Assembly (NCBI GenBank): GCA_013407085.1 | Contig: JACCGJ010000688.1 | Coordinates: forward strand, 1 to 64,000 | Reading direction: 5' to 3' | DNA from: Atriophallophorus winterbourni | Lineage: Eukaryota; Platyhelminthes; Trematoda; Plagiorchiida; Microphallidae | Length of the DNA: 64,000 nucleotides | Shown here: positions 63,614-64,000 of the stretch, piece after piece | How the letters are laid out: each line of letters begins with the position of its first letter | Numbering within the stretch: the stretch's first letter is position 1 | Notes under the pieces: generated by a model | What the model saw: the letters and a program-made list of their open reading frames with translations, nothing else | The model's database searches: none | What the model was told of the DNA's origin: nothing | Made by a program: the position numbers and the translations under genes

Positions 63614-64000
63614 GTTTGTCTCCCCAATTGTTTCCTTTGTTTTTTGTTCATGAATATTTTGATTTACCTATTTTTATAAAAACGATCAGTTTACATGGAT
63701 CACATTTCAATTTATTTCAATTCAGGCAGTGTGTCTTTTTTCAAGTGCCACTCAATCTGCAAATGCTATCTCTTTTAGCTACTGTAAATGGAGATTATTG
63801 CCTTTTCGTCATACCCGTGGATTGTTGTAAACCGTTTGTATTGTGTGTGTGATGGTAATGCATGCAAATCAGTGTTTTTATTCTATTTAACATGTCATGC
63901 CGATCTCTGTTTTGTTTACCGATCTGCGGTTCTGTAAAGTATGTATTTCTATTTTCCTTCGCTGTTTGTGCGCCTCCTTTTCCCTTAAAACACAAAAAAT

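Overview
The window is genomic DNA from an intron-rich, transposon-rich eukaryote, most likely a flatworm and probably a digenean trematode. This is inferred from the gene structure (a 39-base intron near the start codon, then multi-kilobase introns) and from the mix of LINE, Gypsy, Penelope-like and SINE-like relics. No species is named because no search could be run.

From 15503 to the right edge the + strand carries one host gene, a DOCK-C (DOCK6/7/8, zizimin-related) guanine-nucleotide exchange factor. I can place 35 coding exons (33 firm, 2 weak). Their reading phases join without conflict into about 2,248 codons, running from an initiator whose first residues resemble vertebrate DOCK6/7/8, through the N-terminal DOCK-C region, the DHR-1 (C2-like) lipid-binding domain and the armadillo-like helical region. 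The catalytic DHR-2 domain is not reached and must lie to the right of base 64000. Proteins of this family activate Rac/Cdc42 at membranes.

The first 15 kb hold no host gene that I can support. They are a transposon graveyard with resolvable nesting: a CR1-like LINE (1680-1885 and 7220-7560, minus strand) was split by a Gypsy-type LTR element with LTRs of only about 71-74 bases (1886-7219). That element's gag was in turn split by a second LINE (5123-6730, with a target duplication). A CR1-like pair in inverted orientation follows (7690-9115), then a second, decayed Gypsy element on the + strand (9419-12553), then more RT relics up to 14.7 kb.

Inside the DOCK introns I find more than 30 copies of one SINE-like family (about 240 bases, with a variable CATAC-type tail), five copies of a second family (repeat B, about 540 bases), about ten 5'-truncated copies of LINE-1 (tail CAA), four of LINE-2 (tail GAT), single ends of LINE-3 and LINE-4, a Penelope-like GIY-YIG relic, a TTAA-flanked MITE, and a 700-base imperfect palindrome built from two tRNA-derived SINEs. 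Several insertions keep clean target-site duplications, so their boundaries are well defined. I saw no rRNA gene, CRISPR array or free tRNA gene.
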